Assembly: GCA_016302195.1 (NCBI GenBank)
Contig: JAEDOA010000046.1
Location: 1 to 10,588, forward strand
Direction: 5' to 3'
Length of the DNA: 10,588 nt
From: Erysipelotrichaceae bacterium
Lineage (GTDB): Bacteria > Bacillota_I > Bacilli_A > Erysipelotrichales > Erysipelotrichaceae
The notes below the pieces were generated by a model. The model was not told the DNA's origin and did not search any database. It saw only the letters and a program-made list of their open reading frames with translations. This document shows, one piece after another, positions 1 through 7,298 of this stretch; position 1 is the stretch's first letter, and every line of letters starts with the position of its first letter. A program made the position numbers and the translations under genes.

Positions 1-54
<54 letters not shown>

Positions 55-55
55 C

Positions 56-146
56 GGAGGAATACCCAAGCGGTTGAAGGGTCCGGTCTTGAAAACCGGT
101 AGGTCGTTAGCGCGGCGCCTGGGTTCGAATCCCAGTTCCTCCGCCA
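56..146 (+). tRNA. tRNA-Ser (TGA)
   Basis: This is a class II tRNA of 91 bases with CCA encoded at 144-146. The acceptor stem GGAGGAA (56-62) pairs with TTCCTCC (136-142), and the discriminator is G. The anticodon stem is CCGGT/ACCGG around CTTGAAA, with anticodon TGA at 90-92, which reads UCA-type serine codons. A long variable arm (100-118) contains the small stem GTCG/CGGC, as expected for Ser. The T arm CTGGG/CCCAG is perfect. Only one base separates it from the preceding tRNA, so both are processed from one precursor. Confidence 0.97.
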
Positions 147-153
147 TCAATAT

Positions 154-230
<77 letters not shown>

Positions 231-231
231 T

Positions 232-307
232 GGTCCGGTAGCTCAGTTGGTAGAGCAGTGGACTGAAAATCCACGTGTCGCTGGTTCAATTCCGGCCCGG
301 ACCACCA
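232..307 (+). tRNA. tRNA-Phe (GAA)
   Basis: This is a 76-base class I tRNA. The acceptor stem GGTCCGG (232-238) pairs with CCGGACC (297-303), the discriminator is A, and CCA is encoded at 305-307. The anticodon stem is GTGGA/TCCAC around CTGAAAA, with anticodon GAA at 265-267. The T arm is GCTGG/CCGGC with one G-U pair. It is the last tRNA before the terminator. In the comparable B. subtilis cluster an Asp tRNA stands between fMet and Phe; none is present here. Confidence 0.97.
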
Positions 308-319
308 TGGTGATATTTG

Positions 320-341
320 AAAGCACTTAGGTGCTTTTTTT
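320..341 (+). terminator. intrinsic terminator of the tRNA operon
   Basis: The inverted repeat AAAGCAC (320-326) and GTGCTTT (331-337) surrounds a TTAG loop and runs into a T-tract ending at 341. It lies 12 bases after tRNA-Phe. Confidence 0.88.
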
Positions 342-346
342 ATTTC

Positions 347-382
347 TCGCAAAAATAAAATAGCTGATATTTCTATCAGCTA
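347..382 (-). terminator. intrinsic terminator of the rsmF-rsuA operon
   Basis: TAGCTGATA (361-369) and TATCAGCTA (374-382) form a perfect nine-pair stem with a four-base loop. Read on the minus strand, it is followed by TTTTATTTTT. It lies just beyond the stop codon of the pseudouridine synthase gene and faces the tRNA terminator tail to tail. Confidence 0.85.
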
Positions 383-408
383 TAACTTGTAATAGTTATT
401 ATAGTCAA

Positions 409-1116
409 TTAGTCCATATTGACAATATCTTTTAATCTTTTTACTTCCTGGTCTGTCAGTTTTCGATAATCGCCTATTTCTAAACCATCTAGATTCAAAA
501 AGCTTAACGATACACGCTTTAGTGAAGTAACCTCGCAACCCAAAAAACCAATCATTCTTTTAACCTGGTGATACTTCCCTTCTGAAATTGTTAAATAACC
601 GCTATTATCGTCTATTTTTTCTAACTTTCCTCCTCTACTTGAGAAATCAGCAAATTCGATAGGCCTGGCCAGTATCTCTTTTGCGTTTATTGGCAATGAA
701 GGTTCACAAGTAAAATAGTATCTCTTATCAACATGATTATCAGGATCCATTAATCGATGAGCTAACTGCCCATCATTACAAATAATCAACAAACCTGTAG
801 TATCCTTGTCTAATCTTCCAACCGGAAATAAATCATGCCTCACAGAGTTGATCAGCTCCATAACTGTTGGTTGGCAACTATCCTCTGTCGCCGACAAATA
901 ACCCATTGGTTTATATAATAAATAGTATTCGTATTGCTGGTAATGAACTTCTTGTTCGTCAACACATACAACAGTATTCATATCTACTTTTAACTCAGCA
1001 TTACGAACAACGATACCATCTATTGATACCCTTTTCTCCTTAATCATCTTTTTGACCTGCGTTCTTGTCCCAAATGACATGTCGGCTAGAAACTTATCCA
1101 ATCTTATCATTGCCAT
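409..1116 (-). CDS. 16S/23S rRNA pseudouridine synthase, RsuA/RluB/RluE family
   Basis: This 235-residue cytoplasmic enzyme isomerises a specific uridine in rRNA to pseudouridine. Residues 1-50 look like an S4 RNA-binding domain (it starts MAMIRLDKFLAD). The catalytic domain carries GRLDKDTTGLL at 100-110, where D103 is the expected nucleophile, and the family's late basic motif KYHQVKRM at 181-188. Its length matches RsuA (about 230 residues). The start at 1116 has an AGGTG Shine-Dalgarno eight bases upstream and overlaps the end of the upstream rsmF-like gene by 10 bases. An alternative ATG at 1110 would make an ATGA overlap with the rsmF stop but sits too far from the SD. The pairing with rsmF suggests translational coupling and a shared role in ribosome maturation. 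U516 of 16S rRNA is the likely target by family, but RluB-type specificity cannot be excluded. Confidence 0.93.
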   Translation of the reverse strand: MAMIRLDKFLADMSFGTRTQVKKMIKEKRVSIDGIVVRNAELKVDMNTVVCVDEQEVHYQQYEYYLLYKPMGYLSATEDSCQPTVMELINSVRHDLFPVGRLDKDTTGLLIICNDGQLAHRLMDPDNHVDKRYYFTCEPSLPINAKEILARPIEFADFSSRGGKLEKIDDNSGYLTISEGKYHQVKRMIGFLGCEVTSLKRVSLSFLNLDGLEIGDYRKLTDQEVKRLKDIVNMD

Positions 1117-2462
1117 CTATAATTCACCTCATACTTGTTCTTCAAAACTCCCCCCGAATTTTTACCAAATCCAAGTGAATAACCGTCTACACATACTAAT
1201 ACATATCCATCATCTAGTTTTTCTTGGGCAATGTTTATCGTTTCACCTTTTAAATACTTAATTGTTCTGATATCGTCACTTTTTAAATTCAGAACATTTG
1301 CGAACTGATTCATTTTTAATGATAAAGCCAAGGCAGTTGAAGGCTCAAATCGATTATTTTTCATTGTTCCTACCATTAGCCCGCTACTAATGGTTCTGAC
1401 CTTGCTGAAATTTTCAAATTGGTTTTTTATATAATAAATTTTATCGTTAATTCTTTTAAAGTATCCATTTGCCCATCCTTTGTTTACTAAACTTAAGAAT
1501 TCTTTTATTGACTCAATTATATCATATTTGTGGCCATTATTCAATTCAAATGACTGAGTTTTGTTGGAACCTAGCCTTGTCAATAAAGCGGTAAAATGGC
1601 CTTCTCCATCAATCAAAAATGGATATAATCTGGCACAATCTTTAGTTTTTTCATTTAGGCCATCACAAAAGCCATCAAATTTCTCTAGTCTTTCCAATTG
1701 AAGATTTGAGTCATTCTCAATAGCAAATTCAACAATATCCTCATCTTCCATTTTTGAAAAAGTACAGGTTGAGTAAACAATTTGACCTGTAGGTTTTAGC
1801 ATTCTTAAAGCGGCTTGTATTATTTGTTTTTGTTTCTGCTGGTAAAAATCGTTTATTTCAGGATACCATTGATTAATCAAAGCTGGATCTTTTCTAAACA
1901 TTCCTTCCCCACTACAGGGAGCATCAAGTAGGATTTTGTCAAAACAATTTTGCACTTTTTTACTAAGCTCAACTAAATCAGTCGAAATAACACAATAATT
2001 ATCTCTTCCAGTAAGAGTCAAATTCTTTAGTAATCCCATGCATCTTGAAGGCGATATATCATTACTGATAAGATAACTGCTATCAGGCATTTTAGCTAAA
2101 AGCTGACTGCTCTTTCCTCCTGGCGCCGCACAGCCATCTAATACTATTTCATTTTCTTTGATATCTAATATACTAGCCGGATACATTGCCGATGGTTCTT
2201 GAAGGTAATATAGCCCTGCGTAATAATACGGATGTTTAGCAGGTCTTTCTTTTTTCCCATCATAGTAAAAGCCCTCTTTGCACCAGCTTACTGGCTTTAG
2301 CTCAAAAGGAGATATTCTCAAAAAATCCTCAACAGAAATCTTACTGGTATTAACTCTTAAGCCATAATACCTATCACACAAAAAGCTATCAAGATAATTC
2401 TGATAGTTTTCATCACTTAAGATTTCCTGCATATTTTTTAAAAATTTTTCTGGTAATGCCAT
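1107..2462 (-). CDS. rsmF: rRNA cytosine-C5 methyltransferase, RsmF/NOP2/Sun family
   Basis: This 451-residue SAM-dependent methyltransferase is expected to make m5C in 16S rRNA. The SAM-binding loop is VLDGCAAPGGKS at 107-118. The two family cysteines are both present: C183 in DAPCSGEGMF (motif IV, product release) and C233 in YSTCTF (motif VI, covalent nucleophile). YYLQEPSAM at 85-93 is typical of the subfamily. The C-terminal PUA-like part ends with GKNSGGVLKNKY, the layout of the Gram-positive RsmF/EfmM group. The start at 2462 follows GGAGGG closely. The frame stays open to 2585, but that extension crosses a promoter-like TATAAT and a terminator hairpin and looks non-coding. It is the first gene of a two-gene operon with the pseudouridine synthase. 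Confidence 0.92.
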   Translation of the reverse strand: MALPEKFLKNMQEILSDENYQNYLDSFLCDRYYGLRVNTSKISVEDFLRISPFELKPVSWCKEGFYYDGKKERPAKHPYYYAGLYYLQEPSAMYPASILDIKENEIVLDGCAAPGGKSSQLLAKMPDSSYLISNDISPSRCMGLLKNLTLTGRDNYCVISTDLVELSKKVQNCFDKILLDAPCSGEGMFRKDPALINQWYPEINDFYQQKQKQIIQAALRMLKPTGQIVYSTCTFSKMEDEDIVEFAIENDSNLQLERLEKFDGFCDGLNEKTKDCARLYPFLIDGEGHFTALLTRLGSNKTQSFELNNGHKYDIIESIKEFLSLVNKGWANGYFKRINDKIYYIKNQFENFSKVRTISSGLMVGTMKNNRFEPSTALALSLKMNQFANVLNLKSDDIRTIKYLKGETINIAQEKLDDGYVLVCVDGYSLGFGKNSGGVLKNKYEVNYRWQ

Positions 2463-2481
2463 TTGCCCTCCGTTGAATAAT

Positions 2482-2512
2482 ATTATACAATAGAATACAA
2501 TTGTATTGCCAA
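2482..2512 (-). promoter_or_regulatory. probable promoter of the rsmF operon
   Basis: On the minus strand a perfect -10 TATAAT (plus positions 2482-2487) lies upstream of the GGAGGG and ATG at 2462. The best -35 is TTGGCA (2507-2512) with a 19-base spacer, which is longer than ideal. Predicted initiation near 2475 would leave a very short leader. Confidence 0.5.
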
Positions 2513-2543
2513 AAAAAAGAAGGCGTGGGCAATTCACCTTCTT
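2511..2543 (-). terminator. minus-strand terminator-like hairpin with no gene upstream
   Basis: AAGAAGG (2517-2523) pairs with CCTTCTT (2537-2543), and an extra GTG/CAC pairing is possible. On the minus strand the stem runs into eight consecutive T (2518 down to 2511). It would stop leftward transcription before the rsmF promoter. The neighbouring gene on the right is on the plus strand, so what it terminates is unclear. It could be a short RNA or antisense transcription. Confidence 0.65.
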
Positions 2544-2584
2544 TAGATAAGCGGAATATATGGGGTAATAGCAACCGCTTACCA

Positions 2585-2593
2585 TGGTATAAT
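2585..2593 (+). promoter_or_regulatory. extended -10 promoter of the HAD phosphatase gene
   Basis: TGGTATAAT is a perfect -10 (2588-2593) with the TGn extension (2585-2587). No good -35 is visible 17 bases upstream, as is usual for extended -10 promoters. An inverted repeat TAAGCGG (2548-2554) and CCGCTTA (2575-2581) ends just upstream and could be an operator or a weak hairpin. Confidence 0.6.
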
Positions 2594-2660
2594 TGTAATA
2601 AAGATAAGTGTATTTATAGGGTAAAGAAAGTGAATTTTAAGCGAATTATTGGAGGCAGAA

Positions 2661-3494
2661 ATGGACAAAATAAAACTAATGGCAATTGATTTTGATGGAA
2701 CAACTCTTAATAGTGAAAAAAGGATAACCGATGCCACATTACAGGCTATTTCAAAAGCAATAAAGAATGGAATTTTAATAGTACCTGCAACTGGTAGATC
2801 TATCTCAGGTATACCACAGCAAATGCATGATATGGATATAAAATACGTTATCAGCAAAAACGGAGCAATCATACACGATTTAACAAACGGAAAAGAAATA
2901 TTCCATGATGTTATGGATCAAAATCTAGTATGTCAAATATGTTCTATATTAAAGAATTATGATTGTATGCTTAATCTAACCTATGGATTGGATATTTCTA
3001 TCAACTACAGTAAAGATATCGACTTGTTTAAAAGTATTTACAAAAGAAGTAAGGATTCAAATGCGATCTTTACAGATGATATTGCTAGTTATCTGACAAA
3101 AACTAATACACCAATTGACAAAATCAGCTGTTATGTCAATGATATTAATCAGCTAGATGCAATAATGGCTTTACAAAGTAAATTTTTAGATTTAAACATT
3201 ATGAACTCAGGCTTTCCATTTATTGAAATCAATTCAAGAATGTGCTCAAAGGGTAACGGATTAAAAACTCTAGTAAATTATTTAGGACTAAAAAAGGAGA
3301 ACGTTGCAGCTATAGGAGATAGTGATAACGATATTATTATGCTGGCATATGCCAACTACTCTTTTGCCATGGGAAATGCTACTAAGTTTTTAAAGAGTAT
3401 AGCCGATGAGGTTGTTGCTGACAACGATCACGATGGTGTTAAGATGGCAATCGAAAAAGTTATAGCTAGAAATGATAATATTGCGATTTTCTAA
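2661..3494 (+). CDS. Cof-type HAD-IIB family phosphatase
   Basis: This 277-residue cytosolic Mg2+-dependent phosphohydrolase belongs to the Cof/YidA branch of the HAD superfamily. Motif I is DFDGTTLNS with nucleophile D10 and acid/base D12. Motif II is the threonine in ATGRS (T44). The motif III lysine is K197 in the SKGNGLKTL region. Motif IV is GDSDND at 219-224, followed by a MGNA loop near 237. The central part (about 80-190) is the C2 cap that sets substrate choice. Length is typical (about 270). The ATG at 2661 is chosen because GGAGG lies five bases upstream; an in-frame TTG at 2649 precedes the SD and is unlikely. Sugar phosphates or FMN-like compounds are usual substrates for this group. 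The actual substrate cannot be read from the sequence. Confidence 0.93.
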   Translation: MDKIKLMAIDFDGTTLNSEKRITDATLQAISKAIKNGILIVPATGRSISGIPQQMHDMDIKYVISKNGAIIHDLTNGKEIFHDVMDQNLVCQICSILKNYDCMLNLTYGLDISINYSKDIDLFKSIYKRSKDSNAIFTDDIASYLTKTNTPIDKISCYVNDINQLDAIMALQSKFLDLNIMNSGFPFIEINSRMCSKGNGLKTLVNYLGLKKENVAAIGDSDNDIIMLAYANYSFAMGNATKFLKSIADEVVADNDHDGVKMAIEKVIARNDNIAIF

Positions 3495-3500
3495 TATATA

Positions 3501-3529
3501 TTGCACATATCAAAAAAATATGATACCAT
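3501..3529 (+). promoter_or_regulatory. promoter driving the Mn2+ riboswitch and P-type ATPase
   Basis: A -35 TTGCAC (3501-3506) lies 17 bases before the -10-like TACCAT (3524-3529), which is preceded by TGA, giving an extended -10. Initiation near 3536 would place the transcript start just before the first riboswitch helix at 3540. That consistency supports the call. Confidence 0.65.
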
Positions 3530-3539
3530 TTTATCGTTA

Positions 3540-3626
3540 ATTGAGGGAGTAGTTAGCACAAATGTGTGGTATGTCACCATCCCAGGAGAAAAACTCCTTG
3601 GCATACCTTGAAATACGAGACTCAAT
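3540..3626 (+). ncRNA. yybP-ykoY manganese riboswitch aptamer
   Basis: The conserved elements appear in order. The closing helix P1 is ATTGAG (3540-3545) with CTCAAT (3621-3626). The signature GGGAGTAG follows the 5' P1 strand, and TACGAGA precedes the 3' strand. Between them is a long arm with GGTATG (3568-3573) pairing with CATACC (3602-3607), an internal loop, and a CCAGGAG/CTCCTTGG hairpin. A short CACA/TGTG hairpin (3557-3566) makes the other arm. This family binds Mn2+ between two docked arms and commonly controls Mn2+ exporters, including P-type ATPases such as lactococcal YoaB. Its placement 74 bases before a P-type ATPase start fits. Confidence 0.9.
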
Positions 3627-3680
3627 ACAGACAAAACTGTGTTGAGATTATTAGCTCAGACACAGTCTCTGAGTTTTTTA
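3621..3680 (+). terminator. riboswitch expression platform with conditional terminator
   Basis: Three pairings compete. The terminator is CTCAGA (3655-3660) with TCTGAG (3668-3673), followed by TTTTTT. An antiterminator can form between CTGTGTTGAG (3637-3646) and CTCAGACACAG (3655-3665), with one bulged G. The same 3637-3646 strand can instead pair with CTCAATACAG (3621-3630), which contains the 3' strand of P1. Mn2+-stabilised P1 would therefore free 3637-3646 to block the terminator, so the gene turns on with Mn2+. This logic is inferred from pairing, and it agrees with the known ON behaviour of exporter-linked members. Confidence 0.82.
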
Positions 3681-3699
3681 TTTTAGGAGGTTTAAACTT

Positions 3700-6363
3700 A
3701 TGAGTTACTATCTAAAAAGTAAGGAAGAAGTTCTAAAGGAAGTAGAATCTTCACCAGAAGGACTTACAACCCAGCAGGCCAACGAAAGAGTTGAAAAGTA
3801 TGGCAAAAACAAGTTAGAAGAACCACCAAAGAAAACTTTTATTCAGAAGTTCTTCTCTTCTCTTGTTGATCCTATGATTATAATGCTTTTAGTTGCTGCT
3901 ACTATTTCAACATTTACAACAATTTACCAAAATGTTGTAAATAACGCTAATGAATCATATGCCGATTTATTCATCATTCTATTTGTTGTTGTCGTAAATA
4001 CTATTTTAAGTGTTATTCAAGAAGATAAAGCAGAGGAAGCAATCGGCGCCTTAAAAGAAATGACCGCTGCTACAAGTAAAGTATTAAGAGATGGCAAACA
4101 GGTTATTGTCAAATCAGAAGACTTAACAATTGGTGATGTTTTGGTTTTTGAAGCAGGAGATGCTATCCCAGCCGATTGCCGTATTTTGGAAAGTTATTCG
4201 ATGAAAGTCGAAGAAGCTGCCCTAACTGGTGAATCAGTTCCTGTAAACAAATTAGTTGATGTTTTAATGTTAAAAGATAATTCTCTAGATATCCCACTTG
4301 GTGATAGAAGAAATATGTTATACTCTGGTTCAACAATTGCATATGGCAGAGGTAAGGCAGTAGTTGTTGCCATTGGAATGGACACTGAAATGGGTAAAAT
4401 TGCTAGTGCATTAAGCCAGCAGGAAGATGAAAAAACTCCACTTCAGAAAAAGATGAGTGAATTATCAGTTACTCTTACAAAGATTGTCATTGCTGTTTGT
4501 GTAATTGTATTCGTCTTTGGAGTAGCAAGAGATTTAATTTTCTCAAATAATGGTGACATTTTCGGAACAGTACTTAACACATTTATTATCGCAGTTGCCT
4601 TAGCAGTTGCCGCAATCCCAGAAGGTTTACCTGCAGTAGTTACTGTTATTCTATCAATTGGAGTAACAGCTATGAGCAAGCGTAATGCTTTAATCAGAAA
4701 GCTAACCGCTGTAGAAACTTTAGGATGTACACAAATTATTTGTTCAGATAAAACAGGTACTCTTACCCAAAATAAGATGACTGTTGTCGACACTTTTACA
4801 AATGATGTTCACTTATTGGCAACAGGTATGGCTTTGTGCTCTGATGCTAAAATTGATCCTGAAAAGAAGCAAGCCGTTGGTGAACCTACTGAAGCTGCAT
4901 TAGTCAACTTTGCTTATAAACACGATTTACCATCTTATACATTAATTGAACAGCAGCCAAGAGTTGGTGAAGCTCCATTTGACTCAATGAGAAAAATGAT
5001 GAGTACTGTTCACAAATATAAAGAAGGATATATTCAATACACTAAAGGTGCTAACGAAATTGTTTTATCACATTGTGATTATTACCTAGACGAAAACCAT
5101 CAAGTAGTTAAATTAACTGAAGAAGTTAAAACAGAGATTACTCATAAGGCAAAAGAATACGCTGATCGCGCCCTAAGAGTATTGGGTTTAGGTTATAGAT
5201 TATATGAGGAAAAGCCAGCAAACTTCGACAGTGAGAATCTCGAAAACGATCTAATCTATGTTGGATTTACTGGAATGATTGACCCTTGTAGAGATGAAGT
5301 ATATGATGCCATAAAAGAATGCGAATCAGCTGGAATTAGACCAGTTATGATTACTGGAGACCATATCGATACAGCTGTAGCTATTGGTAAGGATTTAGGC
5401 ATCATTACTGATGCTTCACAAGCGATGCTAGGCAGTCAGTTAGACAGTCTAACAGATGAACAGTTAAAAGAAGTTGTTCAAAAAACAAGTGTATTTGCTA
5501 GAGTACAGCCAGAACATAAGACAAGAATCGTTAGAGCATTTAAAGATTTAGGTAATGTTGTTGCGATGACTGGTGATGGTGTTAACGATGCTCCAAGTAT
5601 CAAAGCCGCAGATATCGGTGTGGGAATGGGTATTACTGGAACTGACGTTACAAAGAGTGTTGCTGATATGGTATTAGCTGATGATAACTTTGCAACAATT
5701 GTTAACGCAGTTGAAGAAGGAAGAAAGATTAATGATAACGTTAGAAAGGTATTACAATTCCAGATTTCTTCTAACATGACAGAAGTACTAGTTGTCTTTA
5801 TTTCATCAATCTTTGCCTTAGAAGTATTATCACCTACTCATCTATTATGGATTAATATGGTAACAGACTCTTTGCCAGGCTTAGCATTAGGAATGGAAAA
5901 AGCGGAAGAAGGAGTTATGAAACGCAAGCCTCGTCCTTCAAATGAATCAGTATTCTCAAATGGAGCCGGCTTGGACATTGTTCTTCAAGGTATTTACATG
6001 GCTACAATTATTTTGACATCTTTCTTTATTGGATACAAAATGGATGGCCATCTAAATGGTATGACTATGGCGTTCTTAACTATTAACCTAGCTGAGTTAT
6101 TCCACGCTATCAGTATGAGAACGCAAAGAGGAAGCTTAATGAAACTTAAGACATTTAACTGGTGGTTATTTGGTGCATTAACATTAACATTCTTGTTAAA
6201 TATCGCCTTAATTTACGTTCCAGCATTTGAAGTTTTATTTGATTTTGCTCCAATCAATTTCACAGAATTCATGATAGCACTAGCTCTTGCCTTCTCTGTT
6301 CTTCCAGTACTTGAAGTATACAAGTTTATCATGAGAACAATCGATAAAAATAAGAATAAATAG
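3700..6363 (+). CDS. P2A-type cation-exporting ATPase, likely Mn2+ (or Ca2+/Mn2+)
   Basis: This 887-residue membrane pump has ten predicted transmembrane segments. It carries an N-terminal cation-ATPase domain, the actuator motif TGES (176-179), the phosphorylation site DKTGTLT with D350, the nucleotide-domain KGA (449-451), and the hinge TGDGVND (624-630). Metal ligands equivalent to SERCA are all present: E308 in IPEGLP (M4), N692 and E695 in SSNMTE (M5), N719 and D723 in NMVTDSLP (M6), and E799 in the M8 segment LAELFHA. On sequence alone this would be called a Ca2+ ATPase. The upstream yybP-ykoY switch makes Mn2+ detoxification the more likely role, with Ca2+ as a possible co-substrate. 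AGGAGG lies ten bases before the ATG. It is transcribed alone and ends at a strong terminator. Confidence 0.93.
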   Translation: MSYYLKSKEEVLKEVESSPEGLTTQQANERVEKYGKNKLEEPPKKTFIQKFFSSLVDPMIIMLLVAATISTFTTIYQNVVNNANESYADLFIILFVVVVNTILSVIQEDKAEEAIGALKEMTAATSKVLRDGKQVIVKSEDLTIGDVLVFEAGDAIPADCRILESYSMKVEEAALTGESVPVNKLVDVLMLKDNSLDIPLGDRRNMLYSGSTIAYGRGKAVVVAIGMDTEMGKIASALSQQEDEKTPLQKKMSELSVTLTKIVIAVCVIVFVFGVARDLIFSNNGDIFGTVLNTFIIAVALAVAAIPEGLPAVVTVILSIGVTAMSKRNALIRKLTAVETLGCTQIICSDKTGTLTQNKMTVVDTFTNDVHLLATGMALCSDAKIDPEKKQAVGEPTEAALVNFAYKHDLPSYTLIEQQPRVGEAPFDSMRKMMSTVHKYKEGYIQYTKGANEIVLSHCDYYLDENHQVVKLTEEVKTEITHKAKEYADRALRVLGLGYRLYEEKPANFDSENLENDLIYVGFTGMIDPCRDEVYDAIKECESAGIRPVMITGDHIDTAVAIGKDLGIITDASQAMLGSQLDSLTDEQLKEVVQKTSVFARVQPEHKTRIVRAFKDLGNVVAMTGDGVNDAPSIKAADIGVGMGITGTDVTKSVADMVLADDNFATIVNAVEEGRKINDNVRKVLQFQISSNMTEVLVVFISSIFALEVLSPTHLLWINMVTDSLPGLALGMEKAEEGVMKRKPRPSNESVFSNGAGLDIVLQGIYMATIILTSFFIGYKMDGHLNGMTMAFLTINLAELFHAISMRTQRGSLMKLKTFNWWLFGALTLTFLLNIALIYVPAFEVLFDFAPINFTEFMIALALAFSVLPVLEVYKFIMRTIDKNKNK

Positions 6364-6381
6364 TTAGAAACGATAATATTT

Positions 6382-6410
6382 ACCACAGTAGATTGCTACT
6401 GTGGTTTTTA
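6382..6410 (+). terminator. intrinsic terminator after the P-type ATPase
   Basis: ACCACAGTAG (6382-6391) and CTACTGTGGT (6396-6405) form a perfect ten-pair stem with an ATTG loop, followed by a run of T. Confidence 0.92.
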
Positions 6411-6424
6411 TTATGGCATTTAGC

Positions 6425-6430
6425 TATAAT
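6425..6430 (+). promoter_or_regulatory. -10 element for the GNAT/YoaP-like gene
   Basis: A perfect TATAAT lies 23 bases before the next start codon. The -35 region would overlap the preceding terminator stem, and no strong hexamer is visible there, so only the -10 is claimed. Confidence 0.5.
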
Positions 6431-6453
6431 ATAAGCAGAAAGAAGGATCAGCT

Positions 6454-7206
6454 ATGGAATATATAAAAGTTACAATGGATAATATCGATCAACAGCACAT
6501 TTGTTGTGCAATCTCAAATAATAATGATATACAAGTTGCTTCAAAGAAAAATTGGTTAAAACAGCGCTTTGACGATGGCTTAGTTTTTCTAAAGAGTGTT
6601 GATAGAGGAAAATGTTTTATTGAATACATTCCAGCAGAAAATGCCTTTATTCCAATTGAGGCAGATGGTTATATGTATATCAACTGTTTATGGGTAGCTG
6701 GCTCATTTAAGGGCCATGGATACTCAAATGATTTACTGAACTACTGTATTCAAGATTCTAAAAACAAAGGGAAAAAAGGATTATGTATCTTATCCAGCGA
6801 AAAGAAAAGACCTTTTTTAGCAGATCCGAAATATTTGAAATATAAAGGTTTTATCTTAGCTGATGAAACAGATTATCATATCCAGCTTTATTATCTGCCT
6901 TTTGATAAAAACAGCCTTCCTGTTAAATTCAAAAACTGCTGTAAGCATCCCGATATTAGTGATATGGGCTATGTTTTATACTACAGTCATCAATGCCCTT
7001 TTAATGCAAAGTATGTTCCAATAATATCTGAAATTGCTAATGAAAGAAATATCCCATTTAAAGCAATTCTCATCGATGATAAGATCCAAGCTCAAAATGC
7101 CCCAACCGCAATCACCACCTATAGTTTGTTTTATAATGGAGAATTTCTAACAAATCAACAATTCAATGACAAAAGTTTTCTCAAACTCATAGAGAAAAAT
7201 TCATAA
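6454..7206 (+). CDS. GNAT acetyltransferase with C-terminal YoaP-like domain
   Basis: This 250-residue protein has two parts. Residues 1-150 form a GNAT fold: the strand LWVAG leads into FKGHGYS (85-91), the shortened acetyl-CoA pyrophosphate loop, and a helix and strand (LCILSSEKKRP) follow. Residues 165-250 resemble the YoaP-like domain, a thioredoxin-fold module. YYSHQCPFNAKYV holds a single cysteine (C181) where thioredoxins have their first active-site Cys, and a later APT (216-218) could supply the cis-proline. Two further cysteines (C162, C163) precede it. AAGGA sits six bases before the ATG. It is a single-gene unit between terminators. The acceptor substrate is unknown, so I assign only the family. 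Confidence 0.85.
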   Translation: MEYIKVTMDNIDQQHICCAISNNNDIQVASKKNWLKQRFDDGLVFLKSVDRGKCFIEYIPAENAFIPIEADGYMYINCLWVAGSFKGHGYSNDLLNYCIQDSKNKGKKGLCILSSEKKRPFLADPKYLKYKGFILADETDYHIQLYYLPFDKNSLPVKFKNCCKHPDISDMGYVLYYSHQCPFNAKYVPIISEIANERNIPFKAILIDDKIQAQNAPTAITTYSLFYNGEFLTNQQFNDKSFLKLIEKNS

Positions 7207-7215
7207 AAAACAAAT

Positions 7216-7257
7216 TAACCTTGCTTAAAAATTTTCACTTTAGCAGGGTTATTTTTT
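7216..7257 (+). terminator. intrinsic terminator after the GNAT gene
   Basis: TAACCTTGC (7216-7224) pairs with GCAGGGTTA (7243-7251) with one G-U pair, and the stem continues into TTTTTT. The loop is AT-rich. Confidence 0.82.
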
Positions 7258-7271
7258 GTTGATTTTTAAGG

Positions 7272-7277
7272 TATAAA
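7272..7277 (+). promoter_or_regulatory. -10-like element before the mgtE leader
   Basis: TATAAA is a fair -10 match. The -35 (TTATTT at 7249-7254, 17-base spacer) is weak. It is the best candidate promoter for the mgtE pair and implies a leader of about 150 bases. Confidence 0.4.
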
Positions 7278-7298
7278 TGGTTAGAATTTAGTTAGTAG

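Noticed and set aside
1052..1261. Plus-strand open frame across the rsmF-rsuA overlap.
   Set aside because: It is antisense to two confirmed genes and has no supporting motif.
2463..2585. In-frame upstream extension of the rsmF gene to an ATG at 2585.
   Set aside because: It crosses a TATAAT and an eight-T terminator, has no SD, and gives residues unlike the family N-terminus. The ATG at 2462 has GGAGGG and matches family length.
2649..2660. TTG start for the HAD gene at 2649.
   Set aside because: The TTG precedes and includes part of the SD region. The ATG at 2661 has GGAGG at the proper distance.
2579..2872. Minus-strand open frame of 97 codons over the start of the HAD gene.
   Set aside because: It lies opposite the HAD active-site motif region, which is clearly coding on the plus strand. 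Its hydrophobic composition is typical of antisense frames in AT-rich genes.
4194..5777. Open frames on the minus strand within the P-type ATPase gene (for example 4443-4793 and 5478-5777).
   Set aside because: They are antisense shadows of a well-supported gene. They have no SD or recognisable domain.
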